From Sarcocystis neurona (lineage: Eukaryota; Apicomplexa; Conoidasida; Eucoccidiorida; Sarcocystidae): a DNA stretch of 64,000 bases. Each line of letters opens with the position of its first letter. The first letter of the stretch is position 1. The stretch is taken from contig KL647296.1 of NCBI GenBank assembly GCA_000727475.1, positions 2,323,929 through 2,387,928 of the forward strand, given 5' to 3'. Positions 26,582 through 38,690 of this stretch are shown here, piece after piece. A program made the translations under genes and the position numbers. The notes beneath the pieces were generated by a model, which was given only the letters and a program-made list of their open reading frames with translations, ran no database searches and was not told the origin of the DNA.

Positions 26582-27673
26582 AAATACATACAAGTAACGC
26601 ATATATATCTATATATCTATACATATACATATATATACACCTGTATATATAGGTATATCTCTTTGTATACTTTATAAATGAGAAGAAACGTAGATACACC
26701 TGTATTCGAGTTGAATTAGATACCAATAATCAGCGGAGCATGTCCTTCGCTACACAAAATCTTCTCCCCACTCTCCTGGCACGCTCTGTCCCAATCTGCT
26801 GTCCTGCTCAACGATTCACTTGCCTGACTACCACCAACCCTACACATAAACATGTATATACATGTGTGTGTGTGTGTGGATATATGTGTCCGTATATATA
26901 TATATATATATATATGTATACGTATATGCACACATGTGTGTACATATCTGGGGAGACGTGGACCCGAACACGTATGGATATGCCACGCATAGCAATGTAT
27001 AAGTCTACGTAGGCGTGGATATGAATACATGCCTGTCCACATATATACGTGAACAAATTGTTTGGTCCAGACATACTTGTGAACGTTTAAGGAGGATATA
27101 TATATACATATATATATCTATATTTATATATGTATGTATATGTATACATACCTCCGCGTGTATATGTGAAATTTATACACAGAATTCTGTACAGGCCTTT
27201 CTGCTGTATATGTGTACACGCCCAGTTGGGCCTCCTGCCCCGTTCGCAAAGGTCGTCGACATTACTCTCTTCCTTTCTCTCTCTATTTGTCACACATCTA
27301 CAAGTTCCTTCGTTCAGGTGTGCCTCTCCCTACTTTTCATGTCTTTGTGTGAAACTATTTCCCCGAACATCTATTCCATACATATATATGTGATTGCACA
27401 CATACACATTACCGCAGCTACCCACCTCCACATATTTATATTTATATATATAGCTTTTGATATGTATGGGTATTTACATGTATATTTGCGTCGATGAATA
27501 CATATACATATATATGTACATTAGCGCATACACACCTGCACACACATGTACGTGGTTCTCTCACGTCTTCGCTCTCCTTCTTTATATATATGTATATATA
27601 TGTCTATATATACACGAACACACGTGTATATACACACAAGTCGTTCTGACATTTTCTGTCTGTTTGTATTAAG

Positions 27674-27981
27674 TGAATTTGACAAAGTGATGCGACTTCT
27701 TTCTCCGTTGAAGCTACAAGACGTTGGCGCTGGGCTGACGAAGCAAGTGTTGTTCTTGTACGTGCACGGGTAAATTTCCCGTTTGAACGCAATCTTTGAC
27801 TTCCTGCTGCTGTTGCTGCGACTTGGTGGATTCCCCTCTACACGCTCGTTTTGCTCTTTTCTCTCTCTGACTCTCTAGCACTCTTCGTGTTGCCGCCGCT
27901 GCTGCTACCTGCGAGGAAGGGGACATAGACAGGGAGAGAAAGACAAAAGGGAAGAGAGGGAGACCTGCAGAGACGTATTAG
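27674..27981 (+). CDS. candidate exon pair, unknown gene or alternative HAP2 tail
   Basis: Two open pieces, 27674-27769 (acceptor tgtattaag, donor gtaaat) and 27879-27981 (acceptor gactctctag, stop TAG at 27979), join in phase 2. They encode EFDKVMRLLSPLKLQ..., then an Ala run (VAAAAATCEEGD) and a Lys/Arg-rich end. They could be the tail of HAP2 if a transmembrane exon was missed between 25654 and 27673, or part of another gene. On the opposite strand the same DNA gives a Gln-rich frame, so strand is not certain. No family recognised. Confidence 0.3.
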
Positions 27982-28049
27982 ACGTTTTTCCCTCTGTATC
28001 TGTCTATATATCAACGTGCGTAGCCCTGTATGCTTTCTCTTGCTGCTGC

Positions 28050-29250
28050 AAGTGTTATCGCATGATGCTGCTGCTGCTGCTGTACAGAAGTCTCTTCCTG
28101 TTCTCCCAGTGTTGCTACTGCTGGCCCCCTGCCTCCCCTCTTCCTGCTGCTGCTGTTCCTACCAGACTCTTCCTCTTCTTCTCCGGCTGCTGCCGCTGTA
28201 GCTCCTCCGACGGCTGCACCTGAAGAAAAGACTTTTCTCTCCTGCTCTTGCTGCTACTGCTTCTGCCTGTGCTGCCCCGGCGAAGCCTCGGGGCTCTCCG
28301 TTTTTATCTCCTGCTGCCGCTGCTGCTGTGTGTGTGTGTTGTGGTACTGTCAGTGTAGGCCGGTCTTCTCTCTGCTGCTGCTCAAAAGAAATTTGCTCCT
28401 GTTGCCGACGTAGAAGTTGCTGTTCTTGTTGCTGCATGTGTCGCTCCTCTTGCTGCTGCACCGCTTCGCTGCTGCTGCTGCTAGTATGTGGCACTGGTGC
28501 TACTTGTAGGGATTGTCGCTATTGCTGCTGCGCGCGGCGCTCCTTCCTGCTGTTGCTGAACATCGCTTTGCTGGTGCGGCATTTGTCCTTGCATCGGCTT
28601 GCTGCTGCTGCTGTTGCATATACGTGAGGGCTCTGCAGCAGCAGAAACGTGTGGCAGTCGCTGAATCTTGTGACGCTTCTGTCCGATGTTGGGTGTATAC
28701 TGCTTCGACAGTCACACGCATCTGTTGCTGCTCCTGTTGAAAATTTTCTCTACGTGCTTCTGCAGCAGCTGCTTGAACTTGCTGTTGCTGAAATTCTTGT
28801 GTTGCGGACATCCGCTGCTGCCGCTCTGACGCTACGGACTTTCTGCTGCCCTGCGTCTTTTCCTCCTCTCCTTCTGCCTCCTGCCTCTCCCTCTGGGGAC
28901 TGCTGCTGCTGTTCCTGCTTCTTCCTTCGCTTTCCCCCCCTGATGGAGCAGGGCTGCTGCTTTACTTCTGCGGGCTGTATTATCTCTCTCTTTCTCTGCG
29001 CTGCAGTGCGAAGCTGCCTCGCCGCCCTGCGAACGACGATTCTGACAGTCTGCTTGGTAGGGCTTGCTGGCGTGCTGCTTTTCTTCTTCGGCCCAGTGCT
29101 TTTGCCGCTGCTGCGGATGAGCTGCAGCTGCTGCTGCCATCTCGTACGTCTCTTACTCCGACCGGTGGCTCGTCTGCTGCGGCGGAGCTGCGCACGCGTA
29201 CTTCCCGTTACTGCAGCAGCAGCTGCTCGCTTGTTAAGACTTTCGTTCGC
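28050..29250 (+). repeat. CTG/TGC-rich low-complexity tract
   Basis: About 1.2 kb dominated by CTG and TTG/CTG triplets on the plus strand. All frames stay open for long stretches (Leu/Cys/Ala-rich on plus, Gln/Ala/Ser-rich on minus). By analogy with the other genes here, this could be intron upstream of the frame at 29444. Minus-strand coding cannot be excluded, but the longest minus frame starts with TTG, not ATG. Confidence 0.6.
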
Positions 29251-29443
29251 GGTCGGCAGAAGCGGCAGACGGGCAGCAGAGAAAAGCAAGCGGAAAATTA
29301 GGAAAACGAAAAAAAACTACGTGGAGAGCAGCAACGGCACAACCGTCAGCAGGAATCGCGTCACCTGCAGCAGCAGCGGGCCAAGCAGCAGCAGCAGCAT
29401 CGGGCCAAGCAGCAGCAGCAGCAGCGGTCCAAGCAGCAGCGGC

Positions 29444-31924
29444 ATGCAGACGAAGACGAGGAGGGAGGGGAAGAAGCAGCAGCAGCAAATGCAGGAGAGG
29501 AAGCGTCACGGAAGACGCTACTGTGGCAACGAGAACAACGAGGACGCGCAGATAGCAGCGACGCCGGGAAGGTCAAATAAACGGGGGGAAGACGCGAAGA
29601 AGCTAGAGAGCAGCGGTGCTGCTTCAGCAGCGCCGGAAAACGAAAAGGAAGAAAAAGGAGCGGGAACGAAAGTAAGGAAACTGATCGACAAACAGCAAGC
29701 GCAAAGAGAAAAAGTAAAAAAGGTGGGAGCTGTCGCTGCGGCTGCGCTGCTCGCGAAGCGTGGTGGCCGTCAGCAGGAGCAAGGCGCGCGAGAAGAAGTC
29801 GCAGCAGCAGGAGAGAAAGAAGAAGCAGCAGGAGGAAAAAGAGGGAAAGGAAAAGCAGTGGCGGCAGCAGGAAAGGCTGCCGCAGCAGCAGCAGGAAGGG
29901 GCAACAACGGTACAGCAGCAGCACAAGGAAGGGGAACAGAAACGCCAGGAAAAGAAGGAAATGCAGCAGCAGCAGCAGCAAAAGGGGGAAACTTGGCCGA
30001 GAAGAAGCAGCATCTTGGGGCAGAGGTGGAGTGTGCCAGCAGCAGCCAGCAGGTGACGCAGCAAGCAGCAGGTGCAGCAGAGAAAGTAAAGTCCACGAAA
30101 GTGAATAGCGAAAAGAGAGAGGAGGTGCACCAGACGCCTCACGCCACGTCAGCAGCCGTTACAAGGAAGACCGCAGAAGGAGGAGCTGCTGCAGCACCAG
30201 CAGCTCACACAGCAAGAGCAGCGAGGGATGCGAGAGCTCCAGGAGCAGGTCACTCCGCAGCAGCGGCAGCAGCAACAGTTCTGCTGAAGAACGGTGAAGC
30301 CGCACGGAGAGAAGGAGGAGAGAAACTACCACAGAGAAAGAAAGAAGCGGCGGAGTATGGAAGGGAGAAAGTGGCGTCCGCATCGCTGAACCAGCAGCAT
30401 CGCAGAGCCGCAGCACAAGGCTTCTCGAGAAACCCGATGGAGGAAGGAGGAGCTGCTGCTGCGGCAGCGGCAAAGCACAGCCCGCGCGGACACCAGGCAG
30501 CAGCAGGCGCAGCAACAGCAGCAGCAACTGCAGCAGAAGGCGTGAGACTTGGAGCAGGTGCAGCAGCTACTCTGAGAGGAGCGAGCCGTCAGTCGAACCG
30601 ACCGCGGGAGAAGAAGAAGGAAGCAGCAGAAGCAGCAGAGAGAGGCCAACAAGAACAGCAGCTTTACTTCACTGCTGCCAGTCAACAGCAGTGGAGGCAG
30701 CAGGAAACGCAGGAGGAAGAGAAAGAGGGAGAAGAAGGAGAAGAAGAGCTGTGGAAAGGACAAGAGCAGCAGCAACAGCAGCAAAACGCTTTGTGGGGAG
30801 AGAAGGTGACGGCGAGAGAGCAGCCGGTAACGACGCGATGGCAGCGGCAGCAGCAGCAGCTAAACAAACGAGAAAAACTAGGGAGACTTGCCGCGAGGGC
30901 TGCTGGGCATGCGCGTGTCGCTGAACATGCGGCAGTGCGCCTATGTCGCGCCGCTGCAAACATGCAGAAGAAAATTTATACGACGGTGAAGACAGCAGAA
31001 GCAAGCCGGCAGCGAGGGAAAGAAGAAGAAGAAGGCGGAAAAGAGACAAAACCGGAGGAAGAAGAAGAGGTAGACGAAACAGACGAAGATGAAGAAGATG
31101 AACAAGACAAGAAAGACGACGAAGAAGGGAAGGACGAAGACGAAGAAGAAGAAGAAGAAGAAGAAATGGAAGAAAGCAGCTCGAGTAGCGATGAAGGCGA
31201 AGCGTCAGAAGTGGACGGTTACGAAGTTGAGAGACCGCAGGTGCGTACAGAGACGCAACAGAGAAGGAGAGGAAAGTCAGAAGACACGGCAGCAGCAGCA
31301 GTAGAAGAAAAGGGAAAAAGAGGGAAAAACGTGAAACAAAAAGAGATCACGAGGGTAGCGACGGAAGAGGTGAGAAGAGCGGAGACCGGAGGAGGAGCAA
31401 CAGAGACAGCAGGAGACGCAGGAGCAAGAACAGCACGAGCAAGAAAGGCTGCAGCAGCAGCAGCAAAGAAAGAGAAAGAAGCAGCAGGAGTACGAAGGAA
31501 GAGAGAAGAAGGAGAAAAAGAAGGCAGTCACGATAGAGAGAAGGCGGCTGCTGCAGCAGACGGTCGGAGCGATGTTACCGGCAGAGGAGGAAGACACGTG
31601 AAAAATGAGGAGAAAGACACAACGAATAAGGAAGGCGGAGGTGGAAGAGAGAGCGTCATGAGCAGCAACGGCCGTGAGGGAAAAGAAGCGAAGAGAAACA
31701 ACAGCAGCAGACCAGCAGCACCAGCAGCAGCTAGAGAAAACACGTCCGCTGCGCCTCAGAGACAAGACGTACCACATGGGAAAGACAAACAAGAAAAAGA
31801 AGAAAAAGGAGAAAAAGGAGAAGAACAGCGAAGCGAAGAAGAAGAAGAAGAGGAAAGCGAAGAAGAAGATGACGGCAGCGAAGAAGACGAAGAAGAGGAA
31901 GAGGAAAAGGACCTCTCCGGATGA
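29444..31924 (+). CDS. low-complexity Ala/Gln/Glu/Lys-rich open frame, unknown
   Basis: An 826-codon frame from ATG at 29444 to TGA at 31922-31924. The frame is open further upstream, but only from a GTG and through CTG-coded Leu/Cys runs, so this ATG is the more believable start. Composition: Gln runs near the start, Ala runs and RKE-rich text in the middle, and near residue 540 a long Glu/Asp stretch followed by SSSSSDEGEASE. The C-terminus is again acidic (EEEEEKDLSG). No domain is visible. In a neighbouring frame the same DNA gives a Lys/Arg-rich product to about 32.2 kb, so frame choice rests on length. Such proteins are common in Eimeria; a nuclear location would be a guess. Confidence 0.4.
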   Translation: MQTKTRREGKKQQQQMQERKRHGRRYCGNENNEDAQIAATPGRSNKRGEDAKKLESSGAASAAPENEKEEKGAGTKVRKLIDKQQAQREKVKKVGAVAAAALLAKRGGRQQEQGAREEVAAAGEKEEAAGGKRGKGKAVAAAGKAAAAAAGRGNNGTAAAQGRGTETPGKEGNAAAAAAKGGNLAEKKQHLGAEVECASSSQQVTQQAAGAAEKVKSTKVNSEKREEVHQTPHATSAAVTRKTAEGGAAAAPAAHTARAARDARAPGAGHSAAAAAATVLLKNGEAARREGGEKLPQRKKEAAEYGREKVASASLNQQHRRAAAQGFSRNPMEEGGAAAAAAAKHSPRGHQAAAGAATAAATAAEGVRLGAGAAATLRGASRQSNRPREKKKEAAEAAERGQQEQQLYFTAASQQQWRQQETQEEEKEGEEGEEELWKGQEQQQQQQNALWGEKVTAREQPVTTRWQRQQQQLNKREKLGRLAARAAGHARVAEHAAVRLCRAAANMQKKIYTTVKTAEASRQRGKEEEEGGKETKPEEEEEVDETDEDEEDEQDKKDDEEGKDEDEEEEEEEEMEESSSSSDEGEASEVDGYEVERPQVRTETQQRRRGKSEDTAAAAVEEKGKRGKNVKQKEITRVATEEVRRAETGGGATETAGDAGARTARARKAAAAAAKKEKEAAGVRRKREEGEKEGSHDREKAAAAADGRSDVTGRGGRHVKNEEKDTTNKEGGGGRESVMSSNGREGKEAKRNNSSRPAAPAAARENTSAAPQRQDVPHGKDKQEKEEKGEKGEEQRSEEEEEEESEEEDDGSEEDEEEEEEKDLSG

Positions 31925-33880
31925 AGTGGCGATAATGCGAAGTAGCGAAGCATCCAGGTTGTTTTACTGTAGCACGCGCAGCTCTTCGGGCTTGAGGAGG
32001 AAGAACAAAATAAAGACACGGGAAAGAAGAGAAAGGAGGATTTGCTGCGGAAAAGAAAGGACAAGAAGAAAAAGAAGAAGAAAGAAGATGGCGCAGAGAA
32101 GGGGCAGCGACAGAGTGACGAGTCGAAGAACAGGCGTTGCGGAGGAAAACGAAGGCAACAAAAATGGACAAGAAGCTTGTGGAAGACAGAGGTGAAGATT
32201 AACAACATAATGAAGGTGGGCAAACACAATGTTTGGCGGACACAGGGGGCAGCAGAAGGAAAATGCACGCGGAGGATAAAGGGGAGAAGAACTCGTCAGC
32301 GGGGAAGAAGGGTCGAGGAGGAGGGGTGGGAAAGGACAAAGAAAGATGAGAGAATGTGGGAGACGCGAACAGCTGAGAAAACCCAAGAGAAGTCAGCGAG
32401 GATGGAGAGGGAAGGATGGAAGAGAAAATCGCTTTAAAAAAGAAAGGAGACGAAAGTGGGTCAACGCAGAAGCCGACCGAAAGAGACAGGAGCAGCAGGA
32501 GACAGGAAGAGTCTCCTGCTGTTTCTGCTGCACCTCCTCCGGTCTCCAACGAAACCGCCAACGAAAATTAGAAGAGAAACGAGCCAAGAAAAAGAAGCAG
32601 ACGGAGGAGGAGAACTACAAGAAGAAGCCGATAAAGAAAATGAGTGTGAAGTGAATGCAGCTCGACTTTCTCCTTCTTTATTTGTTGCCGCTGCAGCTGC
32701 TGCACACATGTGCAGCAGAGGCAGCAGCCTCGCCTCTCGTCCCGTCACCGAGCATTTCCTTCTACAATACCTACGCACATATATAATCATACTGCTGCTA
32801 GGCTTTGACATATATATACGTGTGTCGACAAGTACATATATTTGTATGTATTAAGAAAGAAGTGACCCACGCAGACTTCTTCATCTACTTCGGGAGACCC
32901 TTCCGCATATATGTATGGGGAGAGAAGGGGAAGAGGGAATGGAGATATACACACGTGTTTTCGTCTTTACCAAAGAATGAGAGCTGTACACAGAAAAATG
33001 CTGTTTATACTTACCGAAGAAACGGTGTGGATACGTATGTACGTCCACATATATATATACATGTGTGTGTATATATATATATATATAATGGATATATTAA
33101 TATTTGTTTTGTTGTTGTTCAAAGGACGTCCATCTGTGGAGAGACTGGCAGACGGTCGCGCGTGCAAAAAAAAACAAATGCGGCGCACTCATACCTTCGG
33201 TTTACCTAACTTACAATCTTCTCCCTCTCTCGTTATATATATATATATATGTAATCTTGAAAAAGTGTGTATCTCATGCCAGTATATGAAAAATGTAAAC
33301 AAGTACATATAAAATATATTAGCACATATATATATATGTATGAACTCAGTAGTATCTTCGTATATGTGAACACGTTGTTTCGAAGCCAAGATGGACGGGT
33401 ACGGGTCTATAAGCAGACACACATACGCACAAGTAGACAAAGAGAGATGCAAACATATACATATATATATATATACTTGAGCATGTAGTGGGAGAGACAA
33501 ACAGAAAGAAAAGAGAGAGAAATAGTCACAGATATATACATATATATGTATAGGCGTGAATACATATATATATATATAAATATATGTATATATGTGTAGA
33601 GAAGGAGAGACAGAGAGACAGACACATCTATGTGCCTATACGTATAAGTATGTATGTGCGTATATTTTATGCGGATATAAGTTTCAATGGATATACATAT
33701 ATATATATCGGAGAGGCATCTGTTGAAAATGTACAACTCGTCGTTACAAGTTGAAAGCGGTTCTTTGGGACGTTGTCGCGCGTGGGTGTTGTCGTGAGGA
33801 GGAAAAGGCAGCTGCTTCAATAAAAACGAACGAACGAAAGAGAGAGCCGGCACCGCCCTCTCAAACGCCGCGGGTCGTCT
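31925..33880. other. purine-rich DNA then microsatellite, no gene recognised
   Basis: Purine-rich sequence continues to about 32.65 kb with short Lys/Arg/Glu frames, then a CTG/CAG fragment near 32.7 kb and TA/CA/GA microsatellite. KDVHLWRDWQTVARAK near 33.12 kb is exon-like (acceptor ttcaaag) but isolated. Confidence 0.4.
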
Positions 33881-33899
33881 CTCTGGACTCTGTTGTTGC

Positions 33900-34090
33900 T
33901 GCAGTGCTGCTGTTGTGTTGCTGCAGTGCTGCTGTTGTGTTGCTGCAGTGCTGCTGTTGTGTTGCTGCAGTGCTGCTGTTGTGTTGCTGCAGTGCTGCTG
34001 TTGTGTTGCTGCAGTGCTGCTGTTGTGTTGCTGCAGTGCTGCTGTTGTGTTGCTGCAGTGCTGCTGTTGTGTTGCTGCAGTGCTGCTGCT
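33900..34090 (+). repeat. 22-bp tandem repeat, about 8 copies
   Basis: The unit TGCTGCAGTGCTGCTGTTGTGT recurs nearly perfectly at 22-bp spacing (GTTGTGTTG at 33912, 33934 and so on to 34066). Because 22 is not a multiple of 3, all six frames run through the same unit and stay open; ORFs here are not evidence of coding. Confidence 0.9.
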
Positions 34091-35674
34091 CTTGCTGCAG
34101 TGCTGTCGCAGTGTTGCTGAAATGCTGTTGCTGTTCCTGCAATGTTGCTGCTGTCCCTGCAGTGCTGCTGCAGTGCTGGCGTTGTTGCCGCGAGTTGACC
34201 GAATTCCTCACGCCACTGCTCCTGTTGCTACACTTCGACTGCTGCTGCTGTTGCTACTTCTCGACTGCTAGTGCTGCTACTCCGGTTCTGCTGCTGCTGC
34301 TGCAGCTGCTGTTACGAACTGTGGCTGCTGCTGTTACGACGGCTATGCCCGCGCATCCACGACGACAAAGCCGCGCCGGCTGCTTTGCTCTTCCTGCTTC
34401 CCTGCTGCTGCTGCTAGAATGGCCGAGAGCAGCAAAAAGCGAGGAGCAGCAGCACTCCAAAAGCACGTGTGTGCCCATATACGTCCATATATATCTACAT
34501 ATGTTTTACAACATATACACACCAGCACGTGAACGAGAAAAAGAGCCGCTGCTCCCCCGCACACGCTTCCTCCGCTTTTTGAGAAGAGAAGTCAAATATC
34601 TGCCGCAGCAGTCATTTACACAGCAAACACCAAATTCTCTCCTCTAGATAAGAAGAACAAAGAAACAGCCACCTACTCTCAAGAAGCCGCACACAAGTAA
34701 CATTTATATGGTACACGTGTACACACACGCGTACACATATATATATATATATATATGGACACGCTTTTCTTTATAGGATAGACACACGTACATACTCCCC
34801 TACATATACATACATACGTGTATATATATATAGAGAGAGAGCTGTACCATAAATTGACATGTATAACATATGCATGTATACGAATATAGGTGTACACCTA
34901 TGCAGATCTACAAAAGAATTGCTTTAACGAAAAGAACGAAATATTCATCTCCATACATATATATATATGTATATATATATATTCTTATTGTCGGATACAT
35001 GTGTATGTATATATATATATATATATATATTTGCAGACATGTATTTACAAACAATTGTAATGAGCTGAGTAAAAAATCTTTTGAATTCAAAAGACTTGTT
35101 GATATGCAATTGTCCTGTTTCTCTGTTTTCTCTAAGCAGCAGTTTCTTCCTCGTTTCGTCGTGAGGTGCTGTGCTGTTGCTGCTTGGTCGCCGTTTCTCT
35201 TTGTGCTGTTGTTGCTGCTGCTGCCAGAGCTTTTTAAGGATGCTCACGACCCTTTCCTCTGTTCTCCTGTCGCAGCTACTGCTCTTCCTTCTACTGGTGC
35301 TGCTCTTGCTGGCCTCCCTCCTGCTGCTGCTGCTCTCTTCCTCTTCCTTCTGCTGCTCCGCTGCTCCGTCTCTCGTCCCCCGCCTTCCTGTTGCAGCTTC
35401 TTGTTTTCCTCCCCGTCCTCCTCCTGCTGCTGCTCGTCCTTTTCTTTCTCCTGCTGTTCTGCTGCTGCTCTTCTCTTCATCTGCCGCTGCTGCGTCTCCC
35501 GTCCGTCAACCCTCTGCTGCTGCTGCTGTTGCTGCATCTGTCGCCACTTTCTCTGCTTCTATGTTTCTCTTCGTTCCTTCCCCGTCGGTGCTGCTTTTTG
35601 CGCTGCTGAACTGCTTCCGTCGCCGGTCTTGCTGCCGCTGTTCTTGCGGCCCCTGCTCCTTTTCACTCTCCATC
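34091..35674. other. CTG-rich and microsatellite DNA downstream of SPOUT1
   Basis: CTG-rich sequence to about 34.45 kb, TA/CA microsatellite to 35.1 kb, then 35.16-35.67 kb CTG-rich on plus (CAG on minus) continuing the composition of the SPOUT1 3' end. A minus frame at 35537-35244 is Gln/Glu/Arg-rich and may be 3' UTR or an alternative end; nothing recognisable. Confidence 0.45.
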
Positions 35675-36107
35675 CTATCTGCCTCCTGCTGTTGCTGTTG
35701 CTCGACTTTGTCCTCCTCCTGCTTCCGCTGTTGCTTTCTTCCCTCTTCCTGCAGCTCCTCCTCTCCTTCCTTCTCCTCCTCCGCCTCCTTGTCTTCGCTC
35801 TGTTGCTGCCGCTGTCGCTTTCCTTCCTGCTCCTTCTCCGCCTTCGGCTTCTCCTGTTGCTGCTGCTGTGTCTTGGTTATTGCAAAGAATATGCGGGCGC
35901 AGCAAAGACAGCGTGATGGGTAGCGCCTCCTCCGTACGAATTGTCCGCGACCGCTGCTGGTCGCACGTATTCAAATAAAAAGAAAAACGTTCCGGCAAGG
36001 ACACTCTTGCACCTCCAGAAGAAAAGGGAGAAGACGAGGAAAACGCCTGGCGGTCCGCGACAACTGCTTCCAAGCCTTGAAGGCCGCCGAAGACAAGTAG
36101 CAAATGT
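35675..36107 (-). CDS. SPOUT1 exon 8 (knot motif and C-terminus)
   Basis: Residues 928-1071 and stop TAG at 35675-35677. The acceptor tactggtcag lies below a CTG tract. LLLVFGGLQGLEA, SFYLNTC and QQRSRTIRTEEALPI are the conserved SPOUT1 knot motifs. After LSLLRPHIL, where family members usually end, a 60-residue Ala/Gly/Arg/Glu-rich tail follows. Confidence 0.95.
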
Positions 36108-38659
36108 CTGACCAGTATCACCAGCAGCAAGAGCAGCAGAAAGCCACACACACGCGCACAGTCACACTGTCTATACACACACATATTTATATAGATAGAC
36201 AGGCAAATATACACATGCCCTTATACATACGTAGGCGTCCCAGGTGCACAGGAATATGCGAGATATATAGACAGCAGCAGGACGACGATAATACCGACTA
36301 CACACGCATGCGGAGAGACGTGTCTTCGGCTGCTGCAACAACGCGAGACGACCCGACAGCAATTTCCTCCCCAGCAACGGAGACGGACAGCCCTGTCTCA
36401 CGCAGAGGACCCGCGGCGTTTATATGAACGTGGGCAACGTAAAGAAGTTGTTTCCCTGGCAGTCTCCTTCCCCGCAGCCGAACACATGTAGGAAGCGTTA
36501 CTATTCAGAAGGTGGGGGGGAAATCAGCAATATACTGCACAGGCATACATGCATATACCCATAGATGCCGAGTTCCCCATGTCTGCAGTTTAGAACCCTT
36601 TTCTCTTGCTATACACGTACTTTCAAAGAACGTGCATACACACATATGCACGTTATACAGAAAGAAGGACACAGGGAGAGAAGAAGAGGCAGCGGCTTCA
36701 GCGAAGAACGTGTGGTCAGGAGTTGCACGTTGCCGTACACATGAAAGAGAGAAGAGGCCGCTTGGCAGCAGCTTTTCAAGTCTCCCGGCCGGACGTTTTT
36801 TTCCGGCCGAGACGAGGAACTTCTACCTCTCGCCCTGCGCGCAACCCCACACGTGTGTGTACCAGCTGCCTGCAAAATCGTCGTCTGCTGCTGCTTCGCC
36901 AGAAGGCCAGAAGGCTCGTACAGAGACAGAAAGAAGACAGACGGAAGCGACCGAGACACAGGTGGACACGGAGACAGAAATAAACAAAACGAGGGCAGGA
37001 GACACCGATGGCGAGGCAGACAGAGCGCGACAGAAACAGGAACAGACAGAGACGGAGACGAGACCGGGAAAAACGAGAGACGGAGACACAGTGAGACACA
37101 CACACGGAGACGCAGAGACAGCGGGACACACAAACAGCGAGACACACACAGAGAGATACAGAAGAGGAGACGGGGAGAAACAGAAGGAGGGGAAGAGGAA
37201 GAGAAAGGAAGCCAAAACGACGCTCTACGTGGCTGAAATGAGAAGAGATGGATAAATACCTGAAGGCTGGGAGAGAGAAGGACCCATCGGTGACGCCGCC
37301 TCTTTCTGACGTCCCGATGGTCATGTCATACGCTCCATCACGAGAAAACGGGCAGTGTTCGAAGACGTCGCTAAAATGTCGAGCCACGCGTATGTGGTAT
37401 CCCCAGTACAAACCTGCCGCAGCAACAGACGCAGCCGCAACAGAAGCAGCAGCAAATGATGAGACGCCGCTGCACAAGCAGCAGCAGAGAAAGAAGTTGC
37501 AGCAGCAGGAGGAACAGAAGCACTCTCGGCGGACACACACACGCACAGCAGCAGTAGGTGAGGGACCCCAGCAGCAGCAGAAGAGGGACCGCAGCAGCAG
37601 CATAGGGGGGACCGCAGCAGCAGCAGCGGGGGACCGCAGCAGGAGCAGCAGGAGAGGGGCCGCAGCAACAGAGGCAGGAGAGGGAGTGCGGCAGCACCTG
37701 GAGATGTATCACAGCAGGAGCGGGAGAGGGACCGCAGCAGCAGGGGCAACGCAACAGCAGCAGAGGAACCGCAGCAGCAGTCAGCCCTGCCTCGAAGAAT
37801 TTTTAGCTGCTGCACTTCTTGTACACCGTGCAATAAGAATAAGTCGTATGCAACAGCCCTGTTTGGCCGAGAGGTGCAGCAGGGACTCCAAAGCAATCAG
37901 CAGCAGTAGCAGCAACGTCACCAGGAACAGCAACAGCAGCACGCTGTCCAAATACCACAGCAAGGGTGCCAACAGCAGACGCTCGTAGCAGTATAGCAGC
38001 AGCAATCTTCCTCGATACACAGTCAAGGCAGCAGTGTCATATTATTCACCAACTGCCGCAGCCGCAGCAAAACATCTGCCAAAGTCACGCAGACAGCGGC
38101 AGCAATACCTACCACGTCAGCAGCAGAAACAACAGACGGCCCTCGTGCAGCAGCAGCAGCACAGTGATACACGGGCGTACAGAAGCAGCAGCAGCAGGAC
38201 AAATGAACCCCTAGAGCAGCAGCTGCAGCAACATGAGAGATTTGCCCATAGAGCAATCGCAGCAGAAGAAATAAACACGTAATACAGCAGCAGCAAGGCA
38301 GAAGCAGGACGCACGCCCGTGGAGCAGCAGCAGCAGCAGTGATAGGGCCCCTCGACAAGCAGCAGTGATAGCAGTGCTATGTCCGTAAAGCAGCAGCAGC
38401 AGTGATACGGCCATAAAGCAGCAGCAGTGGCAGCAGAGATACGCCGGTGGAGCAGCCGCACGCGATGTTACACCAGTGCGCAGCAACAGCAAAGAAGAGT
38501 GTACCGACGCACACACACACACACACATATATATTCATACATGCATACACATACATACACATACACATATATACGTATACACATACATATACATCTGCAA
38601 ACATGCACATACGTACACATAGTGCACACGTGCATAGACATATGCATACGTACATGTAC

Positions 38660-38690
<31 letters not shown>

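Noticed and set aside
28750..29289. 179-codon minus-strand Ala/Gln/Arg frame as a divergent gene
   Set aside because: The first codon is TTG, no ATG start is available, and the frame is explained by the CTG tract.
33751..34647. 298-codon plus-strand frame as a protein gene
   Set aside because: It is kept open by the 22-bp repeat and CTG triplets; equivalent frames are open on both strands.
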